In this document: one piece after another, positions 50,001 to 62,500 of the stretch
Layout: the number at the start of each line of letters is the position of its first letter
Position numbering within the stretch: the stretch's first letter is position 1
From: Escallonia rubra
Lineage: Eukaryota; Streptophyta; Magnoliopsida; Escalloniales; Escalloniaceae
Direction: 5' to 3'
DNA length: 64,000 bases
NCBI GenBank assembly: GCA_033065855.1
Contig: JAVXUO010001268.1
Location: 98,386-162,385, forward strand
Translations under genes and position numbers: made by a program
The notes under the pieces: generated by a model
What the model was told of the DNA's origin: nothing
Databases searched by the model: none
The model's input: the letters and a program-made list of their open reading frames with translations, nothing else

Positions 50001-51332
50001 AATTGTTCAACCAAAGGAAATTTCTCTTGGGGATGGAGGGGAATTTTGGCCGGTCATCATGTCATTTCAACATGTCTTAGATGGCAGGTTGGTAACGGCT
50101 CAAGGATATCTATTTGGAATGATGATTGGATTCCTAATGATAAGACCCCCTTGCCTTAGCTAAAAACAACAATCATCCAGCTTCATGAGTCAAAGACATC
50201 ATCCATAACAACATCTGAAACTCTTGCTTGATAAATTCCCTTTTTCCCGCTGACATCGCAACAAAGATTCAAGCCATACATATATCTCCACACAGAATTG
50301 ATGATACAATGGTTTGGTGGTGTACTAAGAATGGTGACTATTCCGTCGCGTCAGCTTATCAAATGTTATATCGCCATGGCCTTGAAAATCGTCAATTCCG
50401 TGACCGCCAATCATATGGTCCTCCTTTAAACCCGAAACTTTGGAAGAATGTATGGTCGTTACCAATCCCATCAAAATTGATTTTCTTTCGATGGCAACTA
50501 CTGTGGAATAGACTTCATTTATACTTCAATCTCCATCGCATGAAAATCTCAAATTTCGACCTATGCCCTATTTGTTAGTGCCACACGAAAATAATCAATC
50601 ATCTTTTCTTCTCTTGTCCGGTAGTCAGATCAATCTGGTTTGGGGGTTTGGCAGGTCTTCATCGCCAAAATGTGGGAAACTTCTTCACTGAATGGCTAAC
50701 AAAGTGGCTCCTAAACCCTGCATGTCGTGAATTTTTTTTACCAAAATCTATTCATATTATCTCAACCATGTGGAGCATTTGGAATCATAGAAATAATCTC
50801 GTCTTTAGACAAGCCCCTTTCCAGCCTGTTCTTACCATCAACAGTATCGCATCCCTTACCCAGAACATTTGCAAAGCCTTTGCTAGAACGAAATCCTCTA
50901 AATCGCACATCAAAAACACCTCGCAACCAGAAATGTATCTCATATTTTCCTTGGGTACCAACCTCAATCAGTGCAATTGTGTGACAGTGAGGCCCTTCAC
51001 AATGATCATCGATGTTTGCTTCAATAAGGTCACTTATAAATCGGGTTTAGAGCTTTACTGCCTTTCTGAGAGCGGTCTTCGATGCGGGACAGTGACAATA
51101 GCTTTTCTAGCATCTGATGAAAGCCATATCCAAAGGCTTGCTTACTGCTTCTTACTGGGCAAAAAAGAATAATTTGTTGCACATAAATATTTTAGCTAAC
51201 TCTAATTTTTTGCTTGCTCAGCTCTCGGATATGGAGATCCCTGATACCACTGCACCTATTATGCATGACTTTTGTCATGTACTTTCGGACTTCTATCAGT
51301 TTAGACTTAGCTCAAGGAATCCAGATCATTAG
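47019..51332 (+). pseudogene. LINE ORF2 (endonuclease, reverse transcriptase, zf-RVT, RNase H-like)
   Basis: It starts MRILSWNYRGLGQARTVR, the usual plant L1 ORF2 opening. Endonuclease similarity runs to about 47720 (SSDHAPLLLDT). RT similarity spans about 48290-49100 with [48 protein letters not shown] and FTDDILIF, so the catalytic box is TDD rather than the common ADD. The zf-RVT region at 50300-50640 has VWWCTKNGDYSVASAY. The tail at about 50900-51332 looks RNase H-like. One frame holds from 47019 to about 49600 and is interrupted by in-frame stops, for example at 47256-47258 and 48786-48788. At 48786-48788, TAG sits where YDRVDW is expected, so TGG probably mutated to TAG. Confidence 0.88.
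49549..50093 (+). repeat. Tandem duplication inside LINE ORF2
   Basis: 49831-50093 (263 bp) repeats 49549-49830, which differs chiefly by an extra 19-bp copy of ACTAGGTTTCAAGGATATA (49586-49604 repeated at 49605-49623). The copies differ at only a handful of positions, so the duplication is recent relative to the LINE insertion. The duplicated text encodes the region between the RT domain and zf-RVT. Confidence 0.92.
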
Positions 51333-51592
51333 CTGCTTTTGCCTGCCATGCACGTATTGTCGTCTACCAAGACTGGGTGCATGACTTTTTGCCGCAACAG
51401 GATCTCTAACTTCCTTTGCACCATGCGCATGTATATTGGTTTTTGTGTAAATATCTTAGCTCTGTTGGTATCTCTTGTAAAATATTGTAGGCGGAGTCTT
51501 GTTCGCTTTTGAGTTTATCGTCTGTACTCACCTCTCGGTGTTGAACCCTTAACATATCTATGCTATTCTACTTTATATCAAAAAAAAAAAAA

Positions 51593-52610
51593 GGATGGAT
51601 TTGATTTTGCCTTGCTCACTGAAAAGCAATTTCTCTATCTCTAAAATTCTCTCCCACTTCTCTCTGAAACAGAAGATCTAAAATCCCTCATTCACCACCC
51701 CCACCACCACGCTGTGTGCTGGGTTAGTGTGTAGGTTTTTATTTTATTTTATGGTGAGTTTGTATATTTCTTTGTGTGCAATTTTTGGGTTACTTTTAAT
51801 TGGGCTGTTGTGGCTAAATTTCAGTGGCTGACCTTCAATGATTGCGGTGGATCTACCGGTAGCGGATATGGGCTGTCTCGGGTTGTTCGGTGGTTAGTGA
51901 CCATGTTGTGGGTGGTTTGAGCAATTTCCCTCGGTGTAGTTGGATTGGTGGTGTCATGGGTTGGAGAAGATTTTGGTGAGTCTAGTTTCAAGGTCTTTAC
52001 TTCTTGGTTTGTTACCCCCCCCCCCCCCCCACTGTTCCTCCTCCTCCCCCTTGATCTAGAAAGATTCGTTGGATTTTACTTTTGTGGTAGTGGGTGATGT
52101 TGTGATATTGGATTATGGTTGGTGGGGCGGATGGACATAGTTTTGGTGGTTGCATCTGACAGAGAGTATGGTGGTGTTGGATGGTGTTTCTGCGCCAGTT
52201 GTGGTTTTGTTGGGTTTCTGTCGGCGTGGGTGCTGGGGGGTTGGGTTTTGGCAGATCCAATGATGTTGTTCGAGGTGATTCCGGTGGTTATTAGATCCCG
52301 CAAGGGTTAACGATGGGGTAGTGGATTGCTAGTGGTGAGAATCTCCTACATCGTTTTAGGTGATTGACAGAGGTGGTCAAGTGGCGACTGTGAAGGCATG
52401 TGAATCTGCTGTCGGTGGAGCATGGGCGTGGTCATCTTGGGACGCGTGTCCTTGGGCCGACTAGTTTTGGAACATGTTCTTGTGCTGGCAGTACGCAGAT
52501 GACAGGTGTCAGAAGTTGGCCTGCGCTTCTATTTGGATAGGAGTGACATGTGACAACCTTATCTTTATTTCTCCTTATCTAATTTTCAATAAAATAAAAT
52601 AAAAAAAAAG
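51593..52610 (+). other. GT-rich, A-tailed unit, possibly LINE 5' UTR-derived
   Basis: This stretch begins directly after the LINE tail and is rich in GGTGGT and TTGGGTT text. It ends in AATAAAATAAAATAAAAAAAAA at about 52588-52610, and a 16-base poly-C run lies at 52015-52030. The text resembles plant LINE 5' UTRs in style, but I have no motif that proves it. It has no coding support. Confidence 0.3.
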
Positions 52611-53485
52611 GAAAGAAAGATACTAGTGATTCTGTCATTTATGTTGCAAGTCCAGCTTGTTCACTTTAATTTTAATGTTATGTTTCTATTCAATTGGCTT
52701 GTTTATTTGCTAATTTATATTGTGATGCCTACCCGAGGAGCTGCCATTCATGTATGATGTGCAAGTCAAATTCCGTACCCTTTATGGACTTCGTGTTAAC
52801 TTGACTACTTTGTTGTCTGTTTTGTAAGTACACATTTCTACTCTTATCCAAAAAAAAAAGAGAGCATAGCATGAGAAAATAGTGTTTATTTCCATGCCGT
52901 TTGTCTATAGCCGCATTTGTGGCTGAGTTATATATTGTCACTAACGCAACTTTTAGCAATAAGGAAGAAGGAAGTTTTACATAGAGATAAAAGAAGGGGG
53001 GATGAGGTGTTCTTAAGTTAAAACTCCGTCCCACTTTATGGCTCTCAGCCAATGTTACCCATATTAACAAAGGGTAGAAATAATAACAACGCATTTTACT
53101 CGGTGTCGGAAGCAAATACCATAGCATTTTGCAGACCAGCTTACAGAGTAGGAGAAGAGAAATTCTGATGTACCAAGATGCGAGGATGAGAGGCTTGGAC
53201 CACTTCACAATCGATCTTATGTTGAGTCAAGATTTCACCACACCGACGCCAACTTCTGCAGGCAAGTATATTTCCCTTCTTTCGATCCGATCAACCATTC
53301 TGGGTTACATATCATCGAGGCCAACAGCCAACTACAAGAATACAGTCTAGCAAGCTACAATTGCGTTTACAACAGTCCTAAGAATGCATTCGAGTGACTC
53401 AGAACTGCTCCTTCTCTTGACAGAAAAAAGAAAAAAAAGAGGGTCCTCAAGTATAACTCAAATTTGTCAATACCATCTTCAGGCA
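52611..53485 (-). other. 3' flank of NUP43, including the probable 3' UTR
   Basis: The sequence follows the NUP43 stop at 53488-53486 on the minus strand. No other gene is recognised. The poly(A) site was not located. Confidence 0.4.
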
Positions 53486-56400
53486 CTAGGCCCTTGACAA
53501 GACAGCTATGGATTCCCATTCCAGACTACAAATCACATCCTGCAAATTGCACGACACGCTCACCGTCAAGGAAACGACAATAGAGCATGCGAGACCAGAA
53601 GTCTCCAAAAGCCACCATAAATACCATTATTATGCACATACCGAGGGGTTTTGCTTATCGATGTCAAAGCTGTTAATGGCACAGGGTTCGGCCAAGAACT
53701 CAATAGCTTCTTCCCCTGGGAATTGAATGACATATTTAGAATCAGCCAACATGTAACTCAGAAGCACTACTCTTATTTGCATAAAACCCAAAAGCCTCAA
53801 CAAATAGAAGAACAAATTCAGAAACAGCCCCTACCTTGCTCCACAACTGCAAGAATGCCATCTTCGGAGCATATCATAGCCGGTAAGACCCGCGTAGATG
53901 AGATGCTAGCAAGGTTTGCAGCACGTGTAAAAGTGTCATATTGGACCTCCCAAACCTCGCTTTCAGATAGCGACTGGGCTGGTGTCTCACCCATCCCAAC
54001 CCCAGAAAGAATTATCGGCTGTTGTTGCCACCGAAGGTCCCACGCAAATACAGAACCACTAGAACCCCCTGCCTTCATAAACAAGAAAACTAGAGAGCCA
54101 GCACAAAGTTTGAACAAGCTTGATATTTCAGATTGCATACAACAAAAAATCAAACGACGCAAAAATGAAAAAAAAAAAAAAAAAAGGAATTGATAATGAA
54201 ACTTCAGCTCTATTTCACTTTAGCAAAATCCTACTTTTTCCAGCAAGATCAGAAGGCACGTTTAAGTTGAAAATAGCTAGATGCAGAATTGTTTGGAGGA
54301 AGTACATGTTGGCCTTGTTTGCATACACCCGAGTAAACATTTTGTGGCACTAAACCCTGCTCTGGTGGGTATGTTTGGCACATCACCTCCCTCCATCTTT
54401 CCTAGTTATCTCGCTCACTCGCTCTATCTCACAAACATGTTAAAAGCCTGAGGTTCTATCAATAACATTGTTGGAGTTTGATGTCCTTCGTGAAATTGGA
54501 TTTACTACAAAAAACCATATGTCATATACATGCACATGGAGACAAACATACACATGCAACAAATATAAGATATGTATCTATATGGTAGATGCGAAAGGGA
54601 GAGATAGCCACCATCAACCTATTTGAACTGATCTTATCACCTGGGGCATGTTTAACGATGGGGTATTGACCTTGATCCAGTGGAGGAACAAACTTCCAAT
54701 TACTCGGGCACAACCTAAAACTGAGAAGGCATAATAAAATGATGATTCCTGAAATGTTTACTAAAAACTTTGATGCTTTTAATTTTACATTTGATCTTGA
54801 AATTCAATTATAATAACCATTATTTGATACTCAAATGTCAAGGAATACATAAAAAGCCATACCTGAACACACACACACACACACACACACAAACACTGTG
54901 TGTGTTGAAATTCATGTCTGTAAAAAAGGCATTGGACTTCCAAAAATCAAAGGCATTGGATTTACTAAAAAATTAGGTACTTTTGGCTCTCTATCGATCT
55001 TAGAAGTTGATTATTAATGGTTCTGCGAGCGCCTTTGGACTTTAGAGATTGTTTGCCAAATACACCGAGTGTCTTTCGCTGCATGACTCCTGATTTCTTA
55101 GAGCCGTTTGAAGGCTTACGTTTCTACTGTTTCTACCAGAAAAAGGGGATGTTCAAATGATATTACTTATCATAGTCATCATCTAAGCCTTTGTACGAAA
55201 CTAGTTGGAGTCGGCTACATGAATCAGTTTATCACAATTCCCCTCCTAATAAACCAGGTGTTCACACAACTTCTTCCCAAGTTATTCGCGGTCTACCCCT
55301 ACCTTGTCCAGCACCATCAACTTGGCCAAACCACTTCTATTTATAAGGGCATCTAAAGGCCTACGTGGAACATAGCAAAGAATGTCAACAAATGTTCCCT
55401 CATCTTTCCCTCAATTTGTGTCACCCCCACTTGGCTGTGGATATCTAAATTTCTTGTTCTATCCCTCCTTGTGGCTGCACATCCACCTAAGCATTGGCAT
55501 TTCAGCCAATCATCTTGTGTGTGTGATGTTTCTAAGTTACCCAACATACTGAACCATACAAAACTAGTGCTCTCACCGCCGTCTTATAAAAATTCACCTT
55601 CAGCTTAAAAGGCGAGTATGAAATCACATAAGACCCCGGTTGCAGACCTCCACTTTAACCCACCTGCTCTTACCTTAAAATCCTCGTCAATCTCTCCCTC
55701 CTTGTGCTTTATTGAATCAAAAATACCTAAACAAATCTTTCTAGGTACTTGTTCACAAACCATACCTCCTCCAAAGACATCCTCCTTGTTTTACTAAAAT
55801 TGCATTCCAAGTACCTCTTCTTAGTCCTGCTTAACCTATAACCTTTGGATCTAAAGTACTTCTTCATAACCGTGATTGTTAGCATTGTACGATCCGCGAT
55901 ATGTATCGTACTATGACGGTACACCAATAAAACAGTAAAATATTGCTTGCATATTGGACCAATACTCGTGTCACCCCTTATATGGTTTTGCCGTTTACTC
56001 TATGGACCTGCATAAACCCGAGAAACCTCCTAACCTCATCCAGGATTCCTCTATGACAATGAACAAACAAACAAACTCCTCTAGCAAGACACGAGAATGT
56101 GAATACTCTATCACATCCTTCAATCACCGTATAATTGTGAAAGAGGGAAGAGATGCTAACGACATTGAAAAAGAAAGGAGAAAGCTTTTACCAAGTTTCT
56201 ACCGTCGCGGCAGCACCTATATTCTATTACTTGTAAGGGTGATCCAATTGAATGAACGGACCATATCCCCAAGGGATTGTATTATATTTTTATTCTTTAG
56301 TTTTTTTTTTTAGTTTTAATTTATGCCTTGTTGAATGTGAATGAGCCCCGGCCATTTTTAGGTATTTGAATTTTGAACTACTTATATCAAATAATAGCGT

Positions 56401-59400
56401 TTGTTCTTGTGTTTGAATTTTGAAATACTGAGCATATAGATCGGAGCGTTATCAAGATGAGTAAAATCATTTGTAACATCCCTTTATTTTGGCAGAAAGT
56501 AGAAAACATGCCATGAACACAATTATAAGAAGTAGTAATACACCAAGAGGCATTTGATGCATTAAAATGTCCTGTAAAAGATGTTGCAGGTTGCCCCATT
56601 TTCAAATTTGAGTTCATATGGGTTTGGTGAGCTAGAAATCAACCTTTGGTTCAAGCCACAACTTGGCAGGCGGAGGTCACGCCTGGCCAACAATGCTCAT
56701 CCCAAGACAGTAGGAAATCATATCACTTGGTCAAAATTGTTTAATTTATTAGTTAACACAGGTTTTCGCCAAAAGGATATGACATGTCATACAATGAAGC
56801 AAAAAGGTCAAAGACTTGATCAATTGAAATTGGACTCACTGACACAAATGTTATATGATGTTTCTTCTTAAAGGCATATAAACGATGAATTCGTAACTTA
56901 AATTAGGCAAACTTACATAAGCACGTCCTCAACTTTTTAAAATATAGACACCTTCCTCTTCAACATGACTTCACCCCTTAAATAAATCAATTTGGATGGA
57001 GAAAAGAAAGTACTACTCTTCCCCTTGTATATATAAATTACTCTTCAATCATCATCCAAGCAGTCCCGTCATATACATACATACAAAACATAGGTACAGA
57101 AAGGACCTTGCCACCACCACTAAAAACACCGAAGAAGGCTGCCGCCATCCACCTATATCATGCCTCACTCTCCACCTATAGCCCTTGCACACTGCCATCA
57201 AACTAATGTTCTTGCAATCATCTTCTTTAAAAATTAAACTCTATAGTATGGAGTACCTGTGTGCGTGTGTGTGTGTTTTTCTGTAAGGAATTAAAAATTT
57301 CAGGACTGTGTTCAGAGCTCTTCTCCAATTGCTGTTAGGCATAAATGCCACACATTGTTGAAGTACACCGTCTTTCCTACTTTATCACAAGCAAAAGAGG
57401 ATTTTTAATCAGCCATCTTACCAGACATGTGTGCTTTCGTGATGGATGAATATCAATGGAGTGCACAATGCCAGAAGTCTTCTGAGCCCTGCAACATTAA
57501 CTGAGAATATGACCAAAAACAGTAAGAGAATAGGTTATCTGGGCCCAACTAATTAGGACAGCAGTATTGCAATTGTAATAGTCAAAATATGAAAAGTAAC
57601 TATGTCTGCTCAAAGCATAAAAAGAACTATGAGAATGAAGAGCAACGACGTATGTCCAAAAGCATAGTAAATTTGTGATAAGCATAGTCCGCGGACAAAC
57701 CAATCAAAATCCCTAAGACATGAAACCCAGCCACATGGTATACTCAAACGCTAAGTAATTTGTTCGTCTAATGGCATGATGTTCATTTCACTCGCCACTG
57801 GGCAATTCAAGGTGTGGGGATTCTGGCGAATTCACACTTCAATCAGTTTCGGCATGGTAGGAGGAATCTTAAGATACGAGACATGGAACTTTGTAATATA
57901 CCATTTCCCACCCCCTTTCATAGCTATCAGTGCACCATTTTCATATCACACTGTGTATCAAGGCAATGAAATCATAATAAGCAGTATTGACATCTGCCTT
58001 GTGTGTTTCAACGCTCGAAATGAATGGTAACGACATTGATGAGAGAATGACATTCCAAGAATGAGATGCCTATTAAGGCACCTTTATGTATTGGCTCTCT
58101 TCATATATACAGCATTACAGCCTAGCCTAGGAAGCACAGATTCCGGTGCGAGTGCGGATACGTCATTTTCTAAAACGTAGGATACGGGTGCTGCAGGGAT
58201 ACGGTAATTATATGTATTTTGTAAGCTATAGATGGGAAAAAAACTATCTTGTCTTTCCAACCAAATTAGCGTGGGAGTTTGTTGAATTAATGGGCTGTTT
58301 TGGAATCATTAAAAATTGTATAGCTGACTTTAGTAAAAGTTTGTATGAGTTGTGGTGTTACTCTTATTTCCATGAAGTAATGGGGCTATTTTAGATATAC
58401 TAATCAAAATGGGGTACCTAAATAAAATACTAGAAAGTTGGGAAAAGATAAGGTTGCATGCATTTAAACAAGCGGTTATGGGTTAAAGAACAGCAGAAGT
58501 AACTTCAGCAGTTGTATATCTCCGAGTGATCCCTCTTCTTCTTGGATGCCGCTGCTACTGCCGGATCAACCTACGGACTCGCCCCCGACATCTCTTTCAT
58601 GTCATCCGTCTCCGGCTGCTGCTGCCTACTGTATCTGGTTCCTTCTTCTGTTTCTCTTTATTCTCTCTTCAACCCCCCTGCCCCCAAAACCACGATACCC
58701 TAGCTTCATTCTCTTTTGAAATTCTTCTTTGATCCTTGAAGTACCCGGTGCGTGTCCCAGCTGCACCCGAAATTTGGAAAATCATTTGAGATACTAAATA
58801 ATATTGGACACACACCAAGTGCACACCCAGCCACACCCAATCTGCACCCTGTGCTGGTACGTTGTCCAATATGCCGCACCCGTGCTTCACAGGATACAGC
58901 TAAATGCTGGTTATAACTCAGGACCCCTTATGTAACCTGTCTTCACAAGTGGAGCCTAATTTTAAACCATCTAAAGCAATGAAGTTCACGTGAAAGAGCA
59001 CCCAGTAAAGACAGTGTAATGAACAATTACAAGTCTACAACACCAAGAACTGCTTGCCCTTGTCTTCTGTTTGAAGTCCCAAAACAAGTACAAAGCACAT
59101 ACATTTAACAAGGCAGTGCCCTCATTTATCAGTTCTACCTTATATTGCTTTGTGGATAGCTAAATATAGCAATATTGCTAGAAAAAGAAAAAACAGCGTG
59201 AGCCTGAAGGGGCGCAACAATGTACACGAAGATTACACAACTAACCAACCATATAAGACTTAAAGAACCTACACACTCCTGCTCCGACCACAATAACAAA
59301 GTGCTCAATACCAGGGAATTCAATTTAGCCAATTGAAGCTCTACCACCTGAAAGGCCCCTGGTGTTTGGTTCCCTCCACAGAGACCAAAATGGCACAGAG

Positions 59401-62400
59401 GTATCACTTCCTATTAGTACGACTCGGAATTAACAATGCTCACTTTCTGTATAGATGCTTTTGTCTACAATAACGTCTTCAGTAATGACTCGAGTACTCA
59501 ACCAACTACTTTGCTCTTATTCCCTCCAGTTTGTTCCAAACCCAGTAAAAGTACAAGCTCTGTGAGCAATTTACCGGCTTAAGCAAGCGAGCACCCTCTT
59601 TGATTGGTAACCACTAACCCCAACAAGGTTCCAGCCTAATCTCGTTATGCCTGTATTTCAGGCCCTTGGACAGACTATCTTCTTTTCCAAATAATTAGAG
59701 ATGCTTCCGATTTATAGTTCTTTACTACCCAACCCTGCCCCCAATAGGAGGAGAGGGGCTGCACCCAACCATAGTCCATAATTTCTGTAGGTATTCATGA
59801 GATAATAATCTTGCAATCATCTACACATTTGGCTTGAACATTAAGTGATATAAGTTCGACCAAGATTTGTTAGGATTTGAGCTAAAATAAAACTTAGAAA
59901 AACTTGGCGACAAGGAAGAACAGGAAATTGAAGACATTCCAATTGTTCGTGAGTTCATTGATGTGTTCCATGATGAAATAAAAGCTCTACCCCCTTAGCG
60001 AGTATTTGATTTTGTTATGAAGTTATTGCCACGAACAAGTCCGCTTTCTAAAGCTCCATATAGAATGGCTCCAACAGAGTTGAAAGGGTTGAAGGTTCAG
60101 TTGTAAGAACTACTAGATAAAGGCCTTATTCAACCAAGTGTATCGCCTTGGGGTGCTCCCGTATTGTTCATTAAGAAGAAAGACGGTTCGTTGAGATTGA
60201 GCATTGATGATGGACAATTGAATCATGTGACTGTGAGGAACAAATATCCACTATCAAAGGTTTTGTTAGTCAAACTAAAGCCTTTTAGGTGAAGGAAGCT
60301 ATGAGTTGGGCAAAACAATATATCTGTTGAGGTTGGGAGAAGCTTCGGGGATATAGGCATAGATTGGTGGGAATAAGTTGTTTAACACGATCTTAAATTC
60401 TAAGAAAATGCCGAGGAATGGAGATAAACAAAGTTGCAACTACTATAGAGGGATCAAGCTCATGAATCACGCTATGAAACTTTGGAGAGGGTTATTGAAC
60501 ATAGACCAAGAAGAAAGAGTAAAATATCTAAAAAACAAATTGGTTTAGAAGCGATCTTTGCATGGTCTTTAAATATCTGGAAAAAGCATACAATAAGGTC
60601 CCAAGGGAAGTTATGTAGCGGGCTCTCGAGAACAAATTGAGTGCCTACCAAGTTTGTTGATGTTCTCACAAATGGAAAGACTCCAATCATACTCTCTATT
60701 CGCTTTGTACTTCAATTTTTCATAACATGTAGTAAGGATATGCACACCACCATATGTACTCTCTTACTTAACTCCTAGGTTTGCTAAAATTGCATGCCAA
60801 GTACACCGTCTTGGTCCTGCTTAACCTAAAAGCCTTTCAATGGGGAATATGCTTCTCGATAACTCTATCTTGAAGTTTAGATTAGCAAAAACGTATACCA
60901 TCCGATCTCATTATGAATATTCTCGGTAAGCTCGTCCTTGATCAAAGTAACTAAGCAAGGTACCTTTAAGCATCTTAAAAATCAGTAATGCACAGGGAGG
61001 GAGAGATTGATGAGGATGTGGACAATAGCATAATAAACGAGAAGAGCACGTTTAACAATTAAACAAAACAGCATCGAGCTGGCTAGAATTTGTTATCTCC
61101 ATATAACATAATAGCCGCATTCTCTTATCCTGATCCCAAACTTGAAAGGAATTTCCACCAGAAGTAAATAGATTCAATCATCTTAGGCTTAACAAATCCC
61201 TTACTTGAGGATTCCGTAAATGGATGCACATTTTTTAAAATATATGGATCATGGGCTCATGCTTCCCTTGAACATCAATTTTAACATTTTTTCGATGCTT
61301 TGCATCAGCAATCTTTTGTTTTATAGGCGGGACAGATGCAGCAAGGTAACAGTAAGCGATGAGGTTAGTGTCGCTCTGTGTTTACATCCGATTGGCATTG
61401 CTAAATATTAAAAAAGCACTATCACAGAGTATCTGTTGTTGGGGGTGGCAAATTTTGCTTTCCAAGCAAAGCTACCTGCCATCCCCCCTGCTTTTCTCTC
61501 CTAGAATTACATTTATACACGCAAACTGATCACTGATTTGCCATTAATTTCGTCCAAAATAATGCTTCAAAAAGCATTGATCAATCATAAGAAGGCAGTC
61601 AAATTAGAGTTAACAAAACAAAGTTTTGAAAGTATTAGCATTATTCCACTAAGCACTCTTAAGCATTAGCAAACACATGACTGTGAAATAACGCACAAAA
61701 TGGACATTTGACACCAATGCTCAAGCATGAAACAGTCGAAACAGTAACAGTTCAAGAAATAAAGACTGCTCACTAACCAATTCCCCTTAAACTGAGCTGC
61801 AGGCCCACCGCACTTCCTCTGATCCCACCACTGCACGCCAAGCCCCGGCCCGCCCGTGGCGAACTCCGCTGGTGACGCCCACTTTGTGGCAGTATACGAA
61901 GCCAGCCCGTTGCTGTCAAAAACTTTCCGATAACTCACCCCCGAACCGCCGACACTCACCACATTCACCCTCCCGTCCATCCCAACTGTAACACACTCCG
62001 ACCCACTTTCGTTCAAGTCAATCCCCGAGATGGGTCCCGCGTGCAACGCATTTTCGGGCAAAGAGACCTCCGAGTCTATCGTGGCATCGAGCGAATCAGC
62101 GAACAGCACGTGGAACGAGCCAGAGAAGGAGGAGGCGGCGATCACGGGCTTTTGTGGGGTTTGAGAGACCTTGAGGGAGGAGATTCTATGAGGGGAGGTC
62201 CAGGAGAAGTGGTGGGTAAGGGTTTCTGATGGGTTTTTGGAGTTTATGGAGTGGATTTCGACGGAGGAGGCATCGGAATCGGAGTTAAAGGCGGCCAAGA
62301 CGACGTGGCGGTCAAATGGGGAGATAGGAGGCAGCCAGCGGAGGGCGTCGATGTATTTAGATTGGGGGAGTCTGTGGATTTGGAGGGGTTGGGGGTGCGG

Positions 62401-62418
62401 GGTGCCGTTTCGTGCCAT
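53486..62418 (-). CDS. NUP43: Nucleoporin NUP43 (WD40 protein of the Y complex), five exons
   Basis: Exons on the minus strand: 62418-61778, 57488-57422, 54072-53835, 53715-53642 and 53539-53486. All four introns are GT-AG and the 1074 coding bases give 357 aa, close to other plant NUP43 proteins. NUP43 is a WD40 beta-propeller in the Nup107-160 (Y) outer-ring complex of the nuclear pore. Visible landmarks are [11 protein letters not shown] (21-31), [12 protein letters not shown] (147-158), [20 protein letters not shown] (195-214), [14 protein letters not shown] (222-235), [14 protein letters not shown] (242-255) and [12 protein letters not shown], ending [11 protein letters not shown]. Introns 1 (4.3 kb) and 2 (3.3 kb) hold transposon fragments. 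All exons are intact, so the gene looks functional. Confidence 0.96.
54866..54890. repeat. (AC)n microsatellite in NUP43 intron 2
   Basis: A pure AC dinucleotide run of about 25 bases. A shorter GT run lies at about 57261-57275 in intron 1. Confidence 0.9.
55330..55890 (-). mobile_element. RTE-type LINE 3' fragment in NUP43 intron 2
   Basis: On the minus strand it reads [23 protein letters not shown], preceded by text like WLKWRSA-type RTE ends and [18 protein letters not shown] at about 55830-55790. This is the C-terminal part of plant RTE reverse transcriptases. Frame changes and stops are present. It lies in the same orientation as NUP43 and shows no intact ends. Confidence 0.7.
58135..58900. 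mobile_element. Possible inverted-repeat element in NUP43 intron 1
   Basis: GGAAGCACAGATTCCGGTGCG at about 58132-58152 faces the reverse complement of CCGCACCCGTGCTTC at about 58872-58886, giving GAAGCACGGGTGCGG. The interior includes GTGCGGATACG and CACCCAGCCACACCC words. No target duplication matches, so the boundaries and class remain open. Confidence 0.3.
59900..60262 (+). mobile_element. Ty3/gypsy reverse transcriptase fragment in NUP43 intron 1
   Basis: The plus strand shows gypsy RT N-terminal text, with [44 protein letters not shown] and NKYPLS in order. Only this short part of pol is present, with no LTR beside it. It is a broken fossil, antisense to NUP43. Confidence 0.8.
60370..61065 (+). 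mobile_element. RTE-type LINE fragments, mixed orientation, in NUP43 intron 1
   Basis: The plus strand at about 60385-60640 reads [31 protein letters not shown] and [13 protein letters not shown], typical of plant RTE RT. At about 60765-60870 the plus-strand text matches that at 55785-55890, where the LINE is on the minus strand, so this piece is inverted. At about 60985-61060 the plus strand reads [14 protein letters not shown], the expected downstream RTE segment. The fragment carries several stops and frame changes. Confidence 0.65.
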
Positions 62419-62500
62419 TGTTAGGGCTTTGTGAGGGTTTTGGGAGTGAAGTGTGTTGTTGAAGGTGAAGAGGGTAAGGTGGGAAATGGGTGGGGTTAGG
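62419..62500 (-). promoter_or_regulatory. Proximal upstream region of NUP43
   Basis: Only about 90 bases separate the NUP43 start codon from the MITE-like element at 62500-62890. The sequence is purine-rich on the plus strand. No TATA box is evident, so transcription may start within or beyond the element. Confidence 0.35.

Larger units (their letters stand above)
44537..51592 (+). mobile_element. L1-type LINE, 5'-truncated, degenerate
   Basis: It begins inside ORF1 and ends with an A-tail at 51580-51592. ORF1 carries TYERVFTACFPCGRIGHKNTQC-type text with a CX2CX4HX4C knuckle near 44665-44705. ORF2 from 47019 has APE, RT, zf-RVT and RNase H-like regions in plant L1 order. Decay is mainly by in-frame stops, plus a 263-bp tandem duplication near 49549-50093. 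No target-site duplication was found, so the 5' junction with the TR-GAG-like sequence may be a truncation point or a later rearrangement. Confidence 0.88.

Noticed and set aside
58135-58900. A definite hAT or CACTA element
   Set aside because: Facing GAAGCAC ends exist, but no 8-bp or 3-bp target duplication could be matched.
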